The notes below the pieces were generated by a model. The model was not told the DNA's origin. It made no database searches and saw nothing but the letters and a program-made list of their open reading frames with translations. A program made the translations under genes and the position numbers. A stretch of DNA of 64,000 bases from VAYN01 sp964540905 (GTDB lineage Bacteria; Actinomycetota; Thermoleophilia; Solirubrobacterales; 70-9): positions 1 to 64,000 of the forward strand of contig CAZIOS010000010.1 in assembly GCA_964540905.1 (NCBI GenBank), read 5' to 3'. Shown piece after piece: positions 1-7,912 of the stretch (position 1 is its first letter; each line of letters opens with the position of its first letter).

Positions 1-263
1 CCGTCCTGCTTGCCCTTCGAGATGTCGCGCTGCTTGCGGTCCCCGGTCGAGGCCGGCAGCATCGCGTACTCGGCGGTGACCCAGCCCTTGCCGCGCCCCT
101 GCATCCAGCGCGGCACCGTCTCGCTGACCGAGGCGGTGCAGATCACCCGGGTTTTGCCGACCGAGATCAGCGCCGAGCCGTCGGCGCTGGCGACGAAGCC
201 GGGGTCGATCGTGACCGGCCGGATGTCGGCCGGGGCGCGGTCATAGCTGCGGGAAGCTGGCAT
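1..263 (-). CDS. rph: Ribonuclease PH, N-terminal part (cut by window edge)
   Basis: Translating the minus strand from the ATG at 263 gives 87 residues opening MPASRSYDRAPADIRPVTID and continuing with VGKTRVICTASVSETVPRW, GKGWVTAEYAMLPAST and a KQRDISKGKQ segment. These match the start of the phosphorolytic 3'-5' exoribonuclease RNase PH, which trims tRNA 3' ends and forms a hexameric ring. The C-terminal two thirds, including the phosphate-binding residues, lie outside the window. It is 37 nt downstream of vapC on the same strand. The start is chosen because the conserved N-terminus begins directly after it. Confidence 0.9.
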   Translation of the reverse strand, partial: MPASRSYDRAPADIRPVTIDPGFVASADGSALISVGKTRVICTASVSETVPRWMQGRGKGWVTAEYAMLPASTGDRKQRDISKGKQD

Positions 264-300
264 CGGGCGAGTCTTTCACGCGGACGGCGCCAGCGCCGGC

Positions 301-714
301 TCAATCGTGGGGCAGCACGCGCAGCCCACGCTGGCCGAAGTGGGCGTCGAAGGCGAAGGCCTCACCGCCGCCGTCGCGCTCGATCAGGGCGAAGGAGGTC
401 GCGTCGACGTAGCTCCAGCGCTTGTCGCCGTGGCGCTCGAGGATCTCCCAGGCGTCGCTCTCGACCTCTTCGTCGAGCCGCACCAGCTCGATCGCGCCGC
501 CGGCGCGGAACCGCCGCCCCCACTCGATCGCCTCGCCGCGCCCGACCCGGACCATCAGCGCCGTGTAGGTCTCGGCGAAGACGTAGTTGGAGGTGAAGAG
601 GGCGACGCCCTCGGAGACCAGCTCCGAGAGCGCCGTCCTCGCTCGCTCGTGCTCCGCCTCGGCCTCGTTGCGCAGGGCGACGAAGGCGCTGGTGTCGACG
701 AAGACCGACCTCAT
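301..714 (-). CDS. vapC: VapC-type PIN-domain toxin
   Basis: 137 residues forming a complete PIN domain. The metal-binding acidic residues are visible as D7 (VFVDTSAF), E48 (FAETYTAL), D104 (SYVDATSF) and D123 (FDAHFG). PIN toxins are Mg-dependent RNases that cleave tRNA, rRNA or mRNA; the target cannot be read from sequence. Its ATG overlaps the stop of the preceding antitoxin gene (ATGA), the usual translational coupling in VapBC operons. It could also be one of the solitary PIN proteins, but the coupled ribbon-helix-helix gene argues for a toxin-antitoxin pair. Confidence 0.88.
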   Translation of the reverse strand: MRSVFVDTSAFVALRNEAEAEHERARTALSELVSEGVALFTSNYVFAETYTALMVRVGRGEAIEWGRRFRAGGAIELVRLDEEVESDAWEILERHGDKRWSYVDATSFALIERDGGGEAFAFDAHFGQRGLRVLPHD

Positions 715-947
715 CGACCGTAGAGGTCGTGGTCGAGGGTGGTGACGCTGGTTCCCTCGCGTCCCCGCCCGGGCGACTCGTCGACCAGGTAGCGAAGCAG
801 CGGATCGGCCGCTGGATCTGCCCGGCGGGCGCGCTCGGCGTCGATCAGCTCCCGCACCACGGCGGCGATGCTGCCCGACTTGCCGGCCCGCTGCCGCAGC
901 CAGCGGTGTTGGGCGTCGTCTAGATATAGCTGCGTTCTATGCTTCAT
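711..947 (-). CDS. vapB: Ribbon-helix-helix antitoxin, VapB-like
   Basis: 78 residues starting MKHRTQLYLDDAQHRWLRQR. The N-terminal strand-helix-helix pattern fits a ribbon-helix-helix DNA-binding domain. The C-terminal part (about residues 45-78, acidic, with ESPGRGREG) would be the toxin-neutralising tail. The frame is open much further upstream, but ATG 947 is preferred: it gives the usual antitoxin length and sits on a perfect palindrome (946-962) that covers the probable -10. The stop overlaps the vapC start by 4 nt. The pair is probably autoregulated. Confidence 0.82.
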   Translation of the reverse strand: MKHRTQLYLDDAQHRWLRQRAGKSGSIAAVVRELIDAERARRADPAADPLLRYLVDESPGRGREGTSVTTLDHDLYGR

Positions 948-962
948 GCTGTCATACAGCAT
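946..962. promoter_or_regulatory. vapBC operator palindrome
   Basis: ATGCTGT-CAT-ACAGCAT is a perfect 7-3-7 inverted repeat. It touches the vapB start codon (945-947) and contains, on the minus strand, the -10-like hexamer TATGCT (963-958). A dimeric RHH repressor bound here would block its own promoter. The second TA operon in this window has the same 7-3-7 geometry. Confidence 0.65.
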
Positions 963-1048
963 ACGTCGCAGAGAGGACGGAATTTGCGTGGCTGTCGCGT
1001 GTGCAGCGGTCATTGCTTTTCTCGGCTCTCCTTTCGCCGGCGGGAAAG

Positions 1049-1068
1049 GGGCGGCGAGGGCGCCGCCC
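1049..1068 (-). terminator. GC hairpin downstream of the pilin-like gene
   Basis: GGGCGGCG-AGGG-CGCCGCCC is a perfect 8-bp stem 7 nt past the stop of the pilin-like gene. There is no U-tract, which is common for actinobacterial terminators. A chance GC-rich palindrome remains possible. Confidence 0.4.
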
Positions 1069-1075
1069 GCTCCCC

Positions 1076-1333
1076 TCATTTGAAGGCGACCTTGTCCACC
1101 GCCTCCTTGATCTTGTTGACGATCACGTCCGCCAGCTCGACCCCCTCTTTGCCGTTGAATCCCTTCATCGCAGCCACCATCCCGACCATCAGCAGCGAGA
1201 CCAGCAGGATCAGGCCGACGTACTCGACCGTCCCCTGCCCCGCCTCGCCCGACGCCAGCCGCTGGATGCGGCGCAGCCGCTCGGCAACGGCGGCGTGCAG
1301 GTACCCCATCAGCATGTAGATCATCGAAGTCAT
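1076..1333 (-). CDS. Small pilin-like (Flp/Tad-type) peptide
   Basis: 85 residues, starting at ATG 1333 because AAGGAGG lies 4 nt upstream. After a basic N-terminal stretch the sequence GQGTVEYVGLILLVSLLMVG appears. The glycine followed by a hydrophobic run with Glu-Tyr at positions 5-6 resembles the prepilin peptidase site and N-terminal helix of Flp-type pilins. The C-terminal 30 residues are amphipathic. No pilus assembly genes are in the window, so it is either an orphan pilin subunit or a small membrane peptide of another kind. It is divergent from the glycosyltransferase. Confidence 0.55.
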   Translation of the reverse strand: MTSMIYMLMGYLHAAVAERLRRIQRLASGEAGQGTVEYVGLILLVSLLMVGMVAAMKGFNGKEGVELADVIVNKIKEAVDKVAFK

Positions 1334-1464
1334 CAAGCCTCCTTCTCGGTTGAAGGCCCGATGCTGAGCGGCGAGGGCGCACCGAACAAGACGCGCCTGT
1401 GCCAACTCTGTGGCATCGGCGCAACCGAAGGCCGCAATCGGCCGGCGCGGATACCCTGACCCGG

Positions 1465-2406
1465 GTGCGCGTCCTGGTCGTCACCAACTTCGAGCCCGAC
1501 GACGCGGCGCCGCAGCGCGGGCGCTGGGTCCGCGACCAGATCTACGAGGTGCGCCAGCGCGGGATCGAGGTCGACGTCTTCAGCTTCCCGCCCGGCAGCC
1601 GCGAGTACGTCCCGGCGACGCGGCGGCTGCGGGCGCTGCTGCGCCGCCAGCGCTTCGACCTCGTCCACGCCCACTACGGGCTGCCGGGCTGGTGCGCGCG
1701 GCTGGCCGGGGCGCGGCCGCTGATCGTCACCTTCCACGGCACCGACGTCCGCCACGGCATCGTCGGCCCGCTCTCGCGCCGGCTGGCCTGGCGGGTCGAC
1801 CTCGTCGCCGCCGTCTCGCGGGCGCTGTTCGCGGCCGAGGACGGCCGGCCCGGGCTCCCCCCCGTCCCCGGCTCGGCGGTGCTGCCCTGCGGGCCCGACC
1901 TCGGCCGCTTCTCCCCGCTCCCGCGCGCCGAGGCCCGGCGGCGGCTCGGCCTCGACCCGGAGGGGCGCTTCCTCTTCTTCCCCGCCAACCCGGCCCGGCC
2001 CGAGAAGCGCCACGACCGCGCCGCCGCCCTCGCCGCCGCCTGCGGCGCCGAGCTGCGGAGCGGCGGCTCGATCGAGCCGGAGCTGATGCCGCTCTGGCTC
2101 AACGCCGCCAACGCCGTCCTCGTCACCTCCGACTACGAGGGCTTCGGGCTCGCCACGATCGAGGCCCTGGCCTGCGAGGTGCCGGTGCTCTCGACCCCGG
2201 TCGGGATCGCCCCCTACGCCCTCGGCGGCATCGACGGCTGCCTCTGCGCCCGCTTCGACGTCGACGCCTGGGCCGCCGCCGCGCGCCCGCACCTGGAGTC
2301 CGGAGACCCCCGCGTCGCCGGCGCGGCACGGGCTGCCTCGCTCTCGGCGGCGAGGATGGCCGAGCGCGCGATCGAGGTCTACCGAGACGTGGCGGCGAAG
2401 CCGTAA
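1465..2406 (+). CDS. Glycosyltransferase family 4-like protein
   Basis: GT-B fold glycosyltransferase. The N-terminal domain opens VRVLVVTNFEPDDAAPQRG, followed by HAHYGLPGWCARL, TFHGTDVRHG and VSRALFAAEDG. The C-terminal nucleotide-sugar domain has FPANPARPEKRHDRA and the signature YEGFGLATIEALACEVPVLS, whose Glu residues contact the donor. At about 313 residues it is slightly short for GT4. GTG 1465 is chosen because it places the first beta strand at the N-terminus; GTG 1399 would add 22 residues. The substrate cannot be inferred. It may act on cell-envelope glycans, as many actinobacterial homologues do. Confidence 0.8.
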   Translation: MRVLVVTNFEPDDAAPQRGRWVRDQIYEVRQRGIEVDVFSFPPGSREYVPATRRLRALLRRQRFDLVHAHYGLPGWCARLAGARPLIVTFHGTDVRHGIVGPLSRRLAWRVDLVAAVSRALFAAEDGRPGLPPVPGSAVLPCGPDLGRFSPLPRAEARRRLGLDPEGRFLFFPANPARPEKRHDRAAALAAACGAELRSGGSIEPELMPLWLNAANAVLVTSDYEGFGLATIEALACEVPVLSTPVGIAPYALGGIDGCLCARFDVDAWAAAARPHLESGDPRVAGAARAASLSAARMAERAIEVYRDVAAKP

Positions 2407-2412
2407 TAGATT
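2407..2412 (+). promoter_or_regulatory. Leaderless -10 element TAGATT
   Basis: TAGATT is followed by 6 nt and then ATG 2419, which places the predicted transcription start at the start codon. There is no Shine-Dalgarno. It overlaps the end of the glycosyltransferase gene. Confidence 0.6.
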
Positions 2413-2418
2413 GGCGCA

Positions 2419-2856
2419 ATGAGCGCGGACCGAGCAGGCGGCGGCGACAGCCTCAGCGCCCAGGTCGAAGAGGCCGAGCGCCGGCTGCGGGCGGTGGCCG
2501 ACGTCGCCAGCGAGGCCGAGCGCCGGACCGCGGCGGAGATCAAGGCGCTCGAGGCCGACCTCGAGCAGGAGCGCGCCCGCACCGCCCAGGCCCGCGAGGA
2601 AGCGCGGGCGGTCAACGCGGAGGAGCTGCAGCGCGAGCGCGAGGCGAAGGAGCGGGCGATCGCCGCCGCCGAGGAGCGCCTGAGCGAGATCGAAGCCCAG
2701 GCCGAGGCGGCGGAGAAGCGGGTCGAGGCGGCCGAACGCCGCGCCACCGAGGCCGAGCTGGCGGTCAGCGACGAACGGGTGCGGGCCCGCGAAGGGGCGG
2801 CGGCCTGGCTGCGCCAGCAGCTGGAGTCGATCCGCCGAGAGGCCGAGGGGCGATAA
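2419..2856 (+). CDS. Coiled-coil protein of unknown function
   Basis: 145 residues, almost entirely Ala/Glu/Arg-rich heptads from about residue 15 to 140 (AQVEEAERRLRAVADVASEA, AAEERLSEIEAQAEAAEKRV), with no signal peptide or membrane segment. It should form a long parallel coiled coil. No family is recognised; DivIVA-like or scaffold roles are only guesses. Its TAA stop overlaps the presumed ATA start of the next gene, so translation of L-aspartate oxidase is probably coupled to it. Confidence 0.6.
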   Translation: MSADRAGGGDSLSAQVEEAERRLRAVADVASEAERRTAAEIKALEADLEQERARTAQAREEARAVNAEELQREREAKERAIAAAEERLSEIEAQAEAAEKRVEAAERRATEAELAVSDERVRAREGAAAWLRQQLESIRREAEGR

Positions 2857-4298
2857 CCGCGGCGGCGGCCTTCGACGTCGCCGTCGTCGGCGGCGGCGCC
2901 GCCGGGCTCTGGACCGCGCTGCGGGCGGCCGAGCAGGGCGGCAGCGTCTGCCTGGTCTCGCGCACTCCCCTGTCCCAGAGCGCCAGCTTCTGGGCCCAGG
3001 GCGGCCTGGCGGCGGCGCTGGAGCCCGGCGACTCGCCCGCGCGCCACGCCGCCGACACGATCGTCGCCGGCCGCGGCCTCTGCCGCCCGGCGGCGGTGCG
3101 GGTGCTGACCGAGGAGGCCCCGGCCGCGGTCCGCGACCTGCTGCGGCGCGGCGTCGTCTTCGACCTCGACCACGAGGGCCGGCTGGCGCTGGGCCTGGAG
3201 GGAGGGCACGCGGCGAGGCGCATCGTCCACTCCGGCGGCAGCCAGACCGGGCACGAGCTGACCTCGAAGCTGGCGGCGATGGTCGCCGCCGAGGCCCGGA
3301 TCGAGGTCCGGGAGCGAACCTCGGCGCTGGCCCTGTGGAGCGACGGCGAGCGCTGCCACGGGGTGCTCACCGACGCCGGGGCGCTGACCGCCGCCGCGAC
3401 CGTGCTGGCGACCGGCGGCGCCGCGGCGCTGTGGAGCCGCACCACCAACCCGCGCGGGGCGATCGGCGCCGGGCCGGTGCTGGCGGCGGCGGCCGGCGCC
3501 GACCTCGCCGACCTCGAGTTCTGCCAGTTCCACCCGACCGCGGTCTTCCTGCCCGGCTCGCGCTTCGACGGCGCCCTGATCACCGAGGCGATCCGCGGCG
3601 AGGGCGCGAAGCTGCTCGACGCCGGCGGCGAGCGCTTCACCGACGAGCTGGCGCCGCGCGACGCGGTCACCGCCGCGATCCTCGAGCGCATGCGGGCCGA
3701 CGGCGCCGCCAGCGTCGCCCTCGACCTGCGCGAGATCGACCCGGCCCGCTTCCCCAACGTCTTCGCCGTGCTCGCCGAGGCCGGCCTCGATCCGGCGACG
3801 GCGCCGGTGCCGGTCTCCCCCGCGGCCCACTACATGATGGGCGGGATCGTCGTCGACCTCGACGGGCGCTCCTCCCTGCCCGGCCTCTACGCCGTCGGCG
3901 AGGCCTCCTGCACCGGCCTGCACGGCGCCAACCGGCTCGCCTCGAACTCGCTCAGCGAGTGCTTCGTCTTCGGCGGCCGCGCCGCTGCCGCCGCGGTGGA
4001 GGAGGTCGCACCCGCGGCCGCGCCACCGCTGCCCGAGTGGCGCTTCGAGCCGCCGACCCAGGCGACCAGGGAGGCCGTCTGGCGCCGCGCCGGGCCGCTG
4101 CGCAACCCCGACGACCTCGCCTCGCTGGTCTCCAACCCCTACCCGCTGGCGAGCGCGATCGCCACCGCGGCGCTGAACCGGCGCGAGTCGCGCGGCGGCC
4201 ATCTGCGCAGCGACTGCCCGCGGGTCGATCCCACCCTCGACGGCACCCACTTCGTCCTCGCGCCCGGCGGTGAGGTCCGCCGCGAGGAGTGGCGCTAG
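2853..4298 (+). CDS. nadB: L-aspartate oxidase
   Basis: FAD enzyme oxidising L-aspartate to iminoaspartate, the first step of quinolinate and NAD synthesis. The FAD-binding motif VVGGGAAGL, the substrate-loop sequence SASFWAQGGLAAAL, LEFCQFHPTAVF, LITEAIRGEGAKLLD, SPAAHYMMGGI and GLHGANRLASNSLSECFVFG are all present, as in NadB rather than succinate dehydrogenase. About 481 residues, family-typical though with a short C-terminal helical domain. No ATG, GTG or TTG exists in frame between the previous genes and the FAD motif. The first plausible initiator is ATA 2853, overlapping the upstream stop as ATAA. No nadA or nadC is nearby. Confidence 0.85.
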   Translation: MTAAAAFDVAVVGGGAAGLWTALRAAEQGGSVCLVSRTPLSQSASFWAQGGLAAALEPGDSPARHAADTIVAGRGLCRPAAVRVLTEEAPAAVRDLLRRGVVFDLDHEGRLALGLEGGHAARRIVHSGGSQTGHELTSKLAAMVAAEARIEVRERTSALALWSDGERCHGVLTDAGALTAAATVLATGGAAALWSRTTNPRGAIGAGPVLAAAAGADLADLEFCQFHPTAVFLPGSRFDGALITEAIRGEGAKLLDAGGERFTDELAPRDAVTAAILERMRADGAASVALDLREIDPARFPNVFAVLAEAGLDPATAPVPVSPAAHYMMGGIVVDLDGRSSLPGLYAVGEASCTGLHGANRLASNSLSECFVFGGRAAAAAVEEVAPAAAPPLPEWRFEPPTQATREAVWRRAGPLRNPDDLASLVSNPYPLASAIATAALNRRESRGGHLRSDCPRVDPTLDGTHFVLAPGGEVRREEWR

Positions 4299-4301
4299 CT
4301 T
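4296..4301 (+). promoter_or_regulatory. Leaderless -10 element TAGCTT
   Basis: TAGCTT, then 6 nt, then ATG 4308 of hyuA. The TAG is also the nadB stop codon. Confidence 0.6.
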
Positions 4302-4307
4302 CCTCCC

Positions 4308-6287
4308 ATGCTGTTGGGAGTCGACGTCGGCGGGACCTTCACCGACGCCGTCCTGCTCGACGGCGGCGCCGTCCACAGCGCCAAGGTGGCGACCACCCCG
4401 GGCGACGAGTCGGCCGGGGCGATGAGCGCGGTCGAGGCGGTGCTGTCGCGTGCCGGCGCCACCGCGGCCGAGGTCGAGGCCTTCGCCCACGGGATGACCG
4501 TCGGCACCAACGCCCTGCTCGAGGAACGGGGGGCGCGGACGGCGCTGATCGCCACCAGGGGCTTCGCCGACGTGCTCGAGATCGGTCGCCAGGACCGCCC
4601 CGAGCTCTACCGCCTCTGCACGCCGAAGCCGGCGCCGCTGATCGAGCCGGCGCTGCGCTTCGAGGCAAACGAGCGCACCGGGCCCGACGGCATCGTCACC
4701 CCGCTCGCCGCCGGCGAGCCGCAGCGGCTGGCGGCGTTGCTGCGCGAGAGCGGCGCCGAGTCGGTGGCGATCTGCCTGCTCTTCTCCTACCTCGACCCCT
4801 CCCATGAGCGCCAGCTCGCCGCCCACCTGCGCGCGGCGCTGCCCGACCTCCACGTCTCCGCTTCGCACCAGGTGCTGCCGCGCTTCCGCGAGTACGAGCG
4901 GAGCTCGACGACGGCGATCGACGCCTACCTGAGCCCGTTGCTCGGGCGCTACCTCGGCCGCCTCGGCGAGGCCAGCTCCGGGGCCGGACTGCCGGCGCCG
5001 CTGGTGATGCAGTCCTCCGGCGGCGTCGCGCCGGCGGCGGAGGCGGGCCGGGCCGGCGCCTGGAGCGTGCTCTCCGGCCCCGCCGGCGGCGCCATCGGCG
5101 CCGGCCTCCTGGCCGCGCTCAGCGGCGACGGCAACGCCCTCGGCTTCGACATGGGCGGCACCTCCTGCGACGTCTGCGTGGTCGAGGACGGCGCCGTGCG
5201 CCGCACCGACTCGCGCCAGCTCGGCGGCCGCCCGATCCAGCTGCCGACGGTCGACGTCCACACCGTCGGCGCCGGCGGCGGCTCGGTCGCCTGGCGCGAC
5301 GCCGGCGGCGCCCTGCGGGTCGGGCCGCGCTCGGCCGGCGCCGAGCCGGGGCCCGCCTGCTACGGCCGCGGCGGCGGCGAGCCGACCGTGACCGACGCCA
5401 ACCTCCTGCTCGGCTACCTCGCCGCCGACTCCCGCCTCGCCGGCGGCATCGAGCTCGACGCCGCGGCCGCCCGCGGCGCCGTCGCCGGCCTCGCCGCCGA
5501 GCTGGGCCTCGACGAGGTCGAGACCGCCGCCGGGATCGTCCGCGTCGCCAACCAGGAGATGGTGCGGGCGCTGCGGGTCGTCACCGTCGAGCGCGGCGTC
5601 GACCCGCGCCGCTTCGCGCTGCTGCCGTTCGGCGGCGCCGGGCCGATGCACGCGGCCGCGATCGCCGCCGAGCTGGGGATCGAGACGATCCTCTGCCCCC
5701 GCGCCGGCGGCGTCCTCTCCGCCCTCGGCCTCTGCGCCTGCGAGCGCCGCCGCGACACCGCTCGCACGGTGATGCTCTCCGGCGCCGAGCTGAGCGCAGA
5801 CCGCGTCGCCGCCGCCGTCGACGAGCTGATTGCCACCGCCGGCGCCGGCCTCGAGGGCGCCGAGCCGGAGCTGGTCTACGGGCTGCGCTACGCCGGCCAG
5901 GCCTTCGAGCTGGGGGTCCCCGGCCCAGTCCACCCCGACCCCGCCGACCTCGTCGCCCGCTTCGAGCGCAGGCACGAGGAGCGCTACGGCCACCGCGACC
6001 CCGACGGCGAGGTCGTCCTCGTCGACATCCGCCTGGCGCTGGTCTCCCCCGGGCCCAGCCCGCGCCCGGCCGCGGCACCACCGGGACGGCTCGAGCGCGG
6101 CTCGCGGCTGGCCCGCTTCGGCGCCGAGTGGATCGAGACCCCGATCCTGCGCGGCGAGCCCGCGGCCGGGACCGAGGCCAGCGGCCCGATCGTCTTCGAG
6201 CTGCCCGAGGCGACCCTGGTGCTGCCACCGGGCTGGCGGGCCGAGGTCGACGCCGCCGGCACGATCGTCGCCGAGGTGCGGGTGTGA
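4308..6287 (+). CDS. hyuA: Hydantoinase/oxoprolinase family protein, subunit A
   Basis: 659 residues with the HyuA layout. The N-terminal ATPase-like half has LGVDVGGTFTDAVLLDGG and HGMTVGTNALLEERG. The second half has MQSSGGVAPAAEAGR, LSGPAGGAIGAGLLAA, FDMGGTSCDVCVVEDG and LPFGGAGPMHA. The family comprises ATP-dependent amidohydrolases acting on N-methylhydantoin, hydantoins or 5-oxoproline, and acetone carboxylase subunits. The substrate here is not readable; 5-oxoproline or hydantoin is likely. Its stop overlaps the GTG of hyuB, so the two subunits are translationally coupled. Confidence 0.88.
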   Translation: MLLGVDVGGTFTDAVLLDGGAVHSAKVATTPGDESAGAMSAVEAVLSRAGATAAEVEAFAHGMTVGTNALLEERGARTALIATRGFADVLEIGRQDRPELYRLCTPKPAPLIEPALRFEANERTGPDGIVTPLAAGEPQRLAALLRESGAESVAICLLFSYLDPSHERQLAAHLRAALPDLHVSASHQVLPRFREYERSSTTAIDAYLSPLLGRYLGRLGEASSGAGLPAPLVMQSSGGVAPAAEAGRAGAWSVLSGPAGGAIGAGLLAALSGDGNALGFDMGGTSCDVCVVEDGAVRRTDSRQLGGRPIQLPTVDVHTVGAGGGSVAWRDAGGALRVGPRSAGAEPGPACYGRGGGEPTVTDANLLLGYLAADSRLAGGIELDAAAARGAVAGLAAELGLDEVETAAGIVRVANQEMVRALRVVTVERGVDPRRFALLPFGGAGPMHAAAIAAELGIETILCPRAGGVLSALGLCACERRRDTARTVMLSGAELSADRVAAAVDELIATAGAGLEGAEPELVYGLRYAGQAFELGVPGPVHPDPADLVARFERRHEERYGHRDPDGEVVLVDIRLALVSPGPSPRPAAAPPGRLERGSRLARFGAEWIETPILRGEPAAGTEASGPIVFELPEATLVLPPGWRAEVDAAGTIVAEVRV

Positions 6288-7783
6288 GCGAGCTCGACCC
6301 GATCACCCTGCAGGTCCTGATCGGCGGCCTGCGCGCCGCCTGCGAGGAGATGGGCGCGACCCTGATCCGCTCCGCCTACTCGGCCAACATCAAGGAGCGC
6401 CACGACTGCTCGACCGCGCTCTTCGACGCCGCCGGCGAGCTGGTGATGCAGGCCGAGCACATCCCCGTCCACCTCGGCTCGATGCCGGACGCGGTCGCGG
6501 CGATCCTCGGCGAGGAGCAGCGCCCCGGCGTCGCCTGGATCCTCAACGACCCCTACCGCGGCGGCACTCACCTGCCCGACGTGACCCTGATCTCGCCCGT
6601 CTTCGTCGCCGGCGCCCTGCTCGGCTTCGCCGCCAGCCGCGCCCACCACGCCGACATCGGCGGCCCCACCCCCGGCGGCATGCCGGCCTTCTCGCGCACG
6701 CTCGACGAAGAGGGCGTCGTGATCCCGCCGACCCGCGCCGAGGCGGCGACCCTGGAACAGCTGGCGGCGCAGATGCGCTCGCCGCGCCAGCACCTCGCCG
6801 ACCTGCGCGCCCAGCAGGCCGCCAACCGGGTCGGCGAGCTGCGCCTGGCAGAGCTCGCCGAGCGTCACGGCGCCGAGCTGCTGCGCTCCGGGATGGAGGA
6901 GATCCTCGCCTACGCCGAGCGCCGCACCCGGGCGGCGCTGGCGGCGCTCCCCGACGGCGTCTACGGCGCCGAGGACGTGCTCGAGGACGACCGCGAGGGG
7001 CACCGGCGCGACGCCGTCCTGCGGGTCGAGGCGACGATCGCCGGCGACGGGCTGCGGCTCGACTTCAGCGGCACCGAGCCGCAGCTCGACGGCAACCTCA
7101 ACTGCCCGCTCTCGGTGACCAGGTCGGCGGCTTTCTTCGCGGTCCGCGTCCTCGCCGACCCCGAGGCGCCGCCCTGCGCCGGCGCCCACCGCCCGATCGA
7201 GGTCGTCGCCCCGCCCGGCTGCCTGCTCAACGCCCGCCCCCCGGCCGCCGTCGCCGCCGGCAACGTCGAGACCTCGAGCCGGGTCGCCGACCTCGTCATC
7301 GCCGCCCTCGGCGGCGCCCGCCCGGTCCCCGCCCAGGGCCAGGGGACGATGAACAACCTCACCCTCGCCAACGCCGACTTCACCTACTACGAGACGCTCG
7401 GCGGCGGCCAGGGCGCCTGCCCCGACGCCGACGGCCCCAGCGCGATCCACGTCGCGATGTCGAACACCCTCAACACCCCGATCGAGGCGCTGGAGACCGA
7501 GTTCCCGCTGCGGGTGCGCGAGCTCTCGCTGCGACGCGGCAGCGGTGGCGAGGGCACCCACCGCGGCGGCGACGGGTTGGTGCGGGAGATCGAGGCGCTG
7601 GCGCCGATGCGGTTCACGCTGATCGGCGAGCGTCGGCGCCACGCCCCCCGGGGCAGCGGTGGCCCTGGCGCGCGCGGCCGCAACCTGCTCGACGGGGTGC
7701 CGCTGCCGAGCAAGGCCGAGGGAGATCTGAAGCCCGGAAACCGGCTCAGGATCGAGACTCCGGGCGGTGCCGGCAGTCTTTAG
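6284..7783 (+). CDS. hyuB: Hydantoinase/oxoprolinase family protein, subunit B
   Basis: 499 residues starting at GTG 6284, which overlaps the hyuA stop (GTGA). Family blocks include LDPITLQVLIGGLRAACEEM, SANIKERHDCSTALFDA, QAEHIPVHLGSMPDAV, NDPYRGGTHLPDVTLI, HHADIGGPTPGGMP and QGTMNNLTLAN. The C-terminus has GGGQGACPDADGPSAIHVAMSN. HyuB is the partner that with HyuA opens hydantoin or oxoproline rings using ATP. At just under 500 residues it is at the short end for the family, apparently missing some C-terminal sequence. No transporter or racemase lies beside it. Confidence 0.88.
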   Translation: MSELDPITLQVLIGGLRAACEEMGATLIRSAYSANIKERHDCSTALFDAAGELVMQAEHIPVHLGSMPDAVAAILGEEQRPGVAWILNDPYRGGTHLPDVTLISPVFVAGALLGFAASRAHHADIGGPTPGGMPAFSRTLDEEGVVIPPTRAEAATLEQLAAQMRSPRQHLADLRAQQAANRVGELRLAELAERHGAELLRSGMEEILAYAERRTRAALAALPDGVYGAEDVLEDDREGHRRDAVLRVEATIAGDGLRLDFSGTEPQLDGNLNCPLSVTRSAAFFAVRVLADPEAPPCAGAHRPIEVVAPPGCLLNARPPAAVAAGNVETSSRVADLVIAALGGARPVPAQGQGTMNNLTLANADFTYYETLGGGQGACPDADGPSAIHVAMSNTLNTPIEALETEFPLRVRELSLRRGSGGEGTHRGGDGLVREIEALAPMRFTLIGERRRHAPRGSGGPGARGRNLLDGVPLPSKAEGDLKPGNRLRIETPGGAGSL

Positions 7784-7795
7784 CGACAATTAATT

Positions 7796-7823
7796 TTGCG
7801 ATTTGGCCGCGCTGCTCTAGAAT
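7796..7823 (+). promoter_or_regulatory. Promoter TTGCGA-N16-TAGAAT
   Basis: In an AT-richer patch after hyuB, TTGCGA (7796-7801) and TAGAAT (7818-7823) are spaced 16 nt apart. This gives a leader of roughly 80 nt for the DUF1802 gene. It is one of the few places in the window with a recognisable -35. Confidence 0.5.
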
Positions 7824-7912
7824 GCGCGACCGCAAGCGGGCCGTACGGGCGTGTCATGCCTGGAGGCGCCACCCCAGCCCGCAGAATCACAACTCGCAGG
7901 TACCGATTTCAA

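Noticed and set aside
10..246. Plus-strand frame at the left edge
   Set aside because: The opposite strand encodes a clear RNase PH N-terminus over the same bases.
948..1487. N-terminal extension of the vapB frame to 258 residues
   Set aside because: The extension overlaps the pilin-like gene, is low-complexity and would be unheard of for this antitoxin type; ATG 947 with its operator is better.
1410..4298. Reading the coiled-coil region and nadB as one long fused protein
   Set aside because: The N-terminal part of that frame is low-complexity Arg/Pro/Gly and antisense-like; the NadB homology starts only at about 2853.
2379..5993. Long open frame on the minus strand opposite nadB and hyuA
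   Set aside because: It is the GC-rich shadow of two well-supported genes; composition is Gly/Ala/Arg/Asp-rich without any domain.
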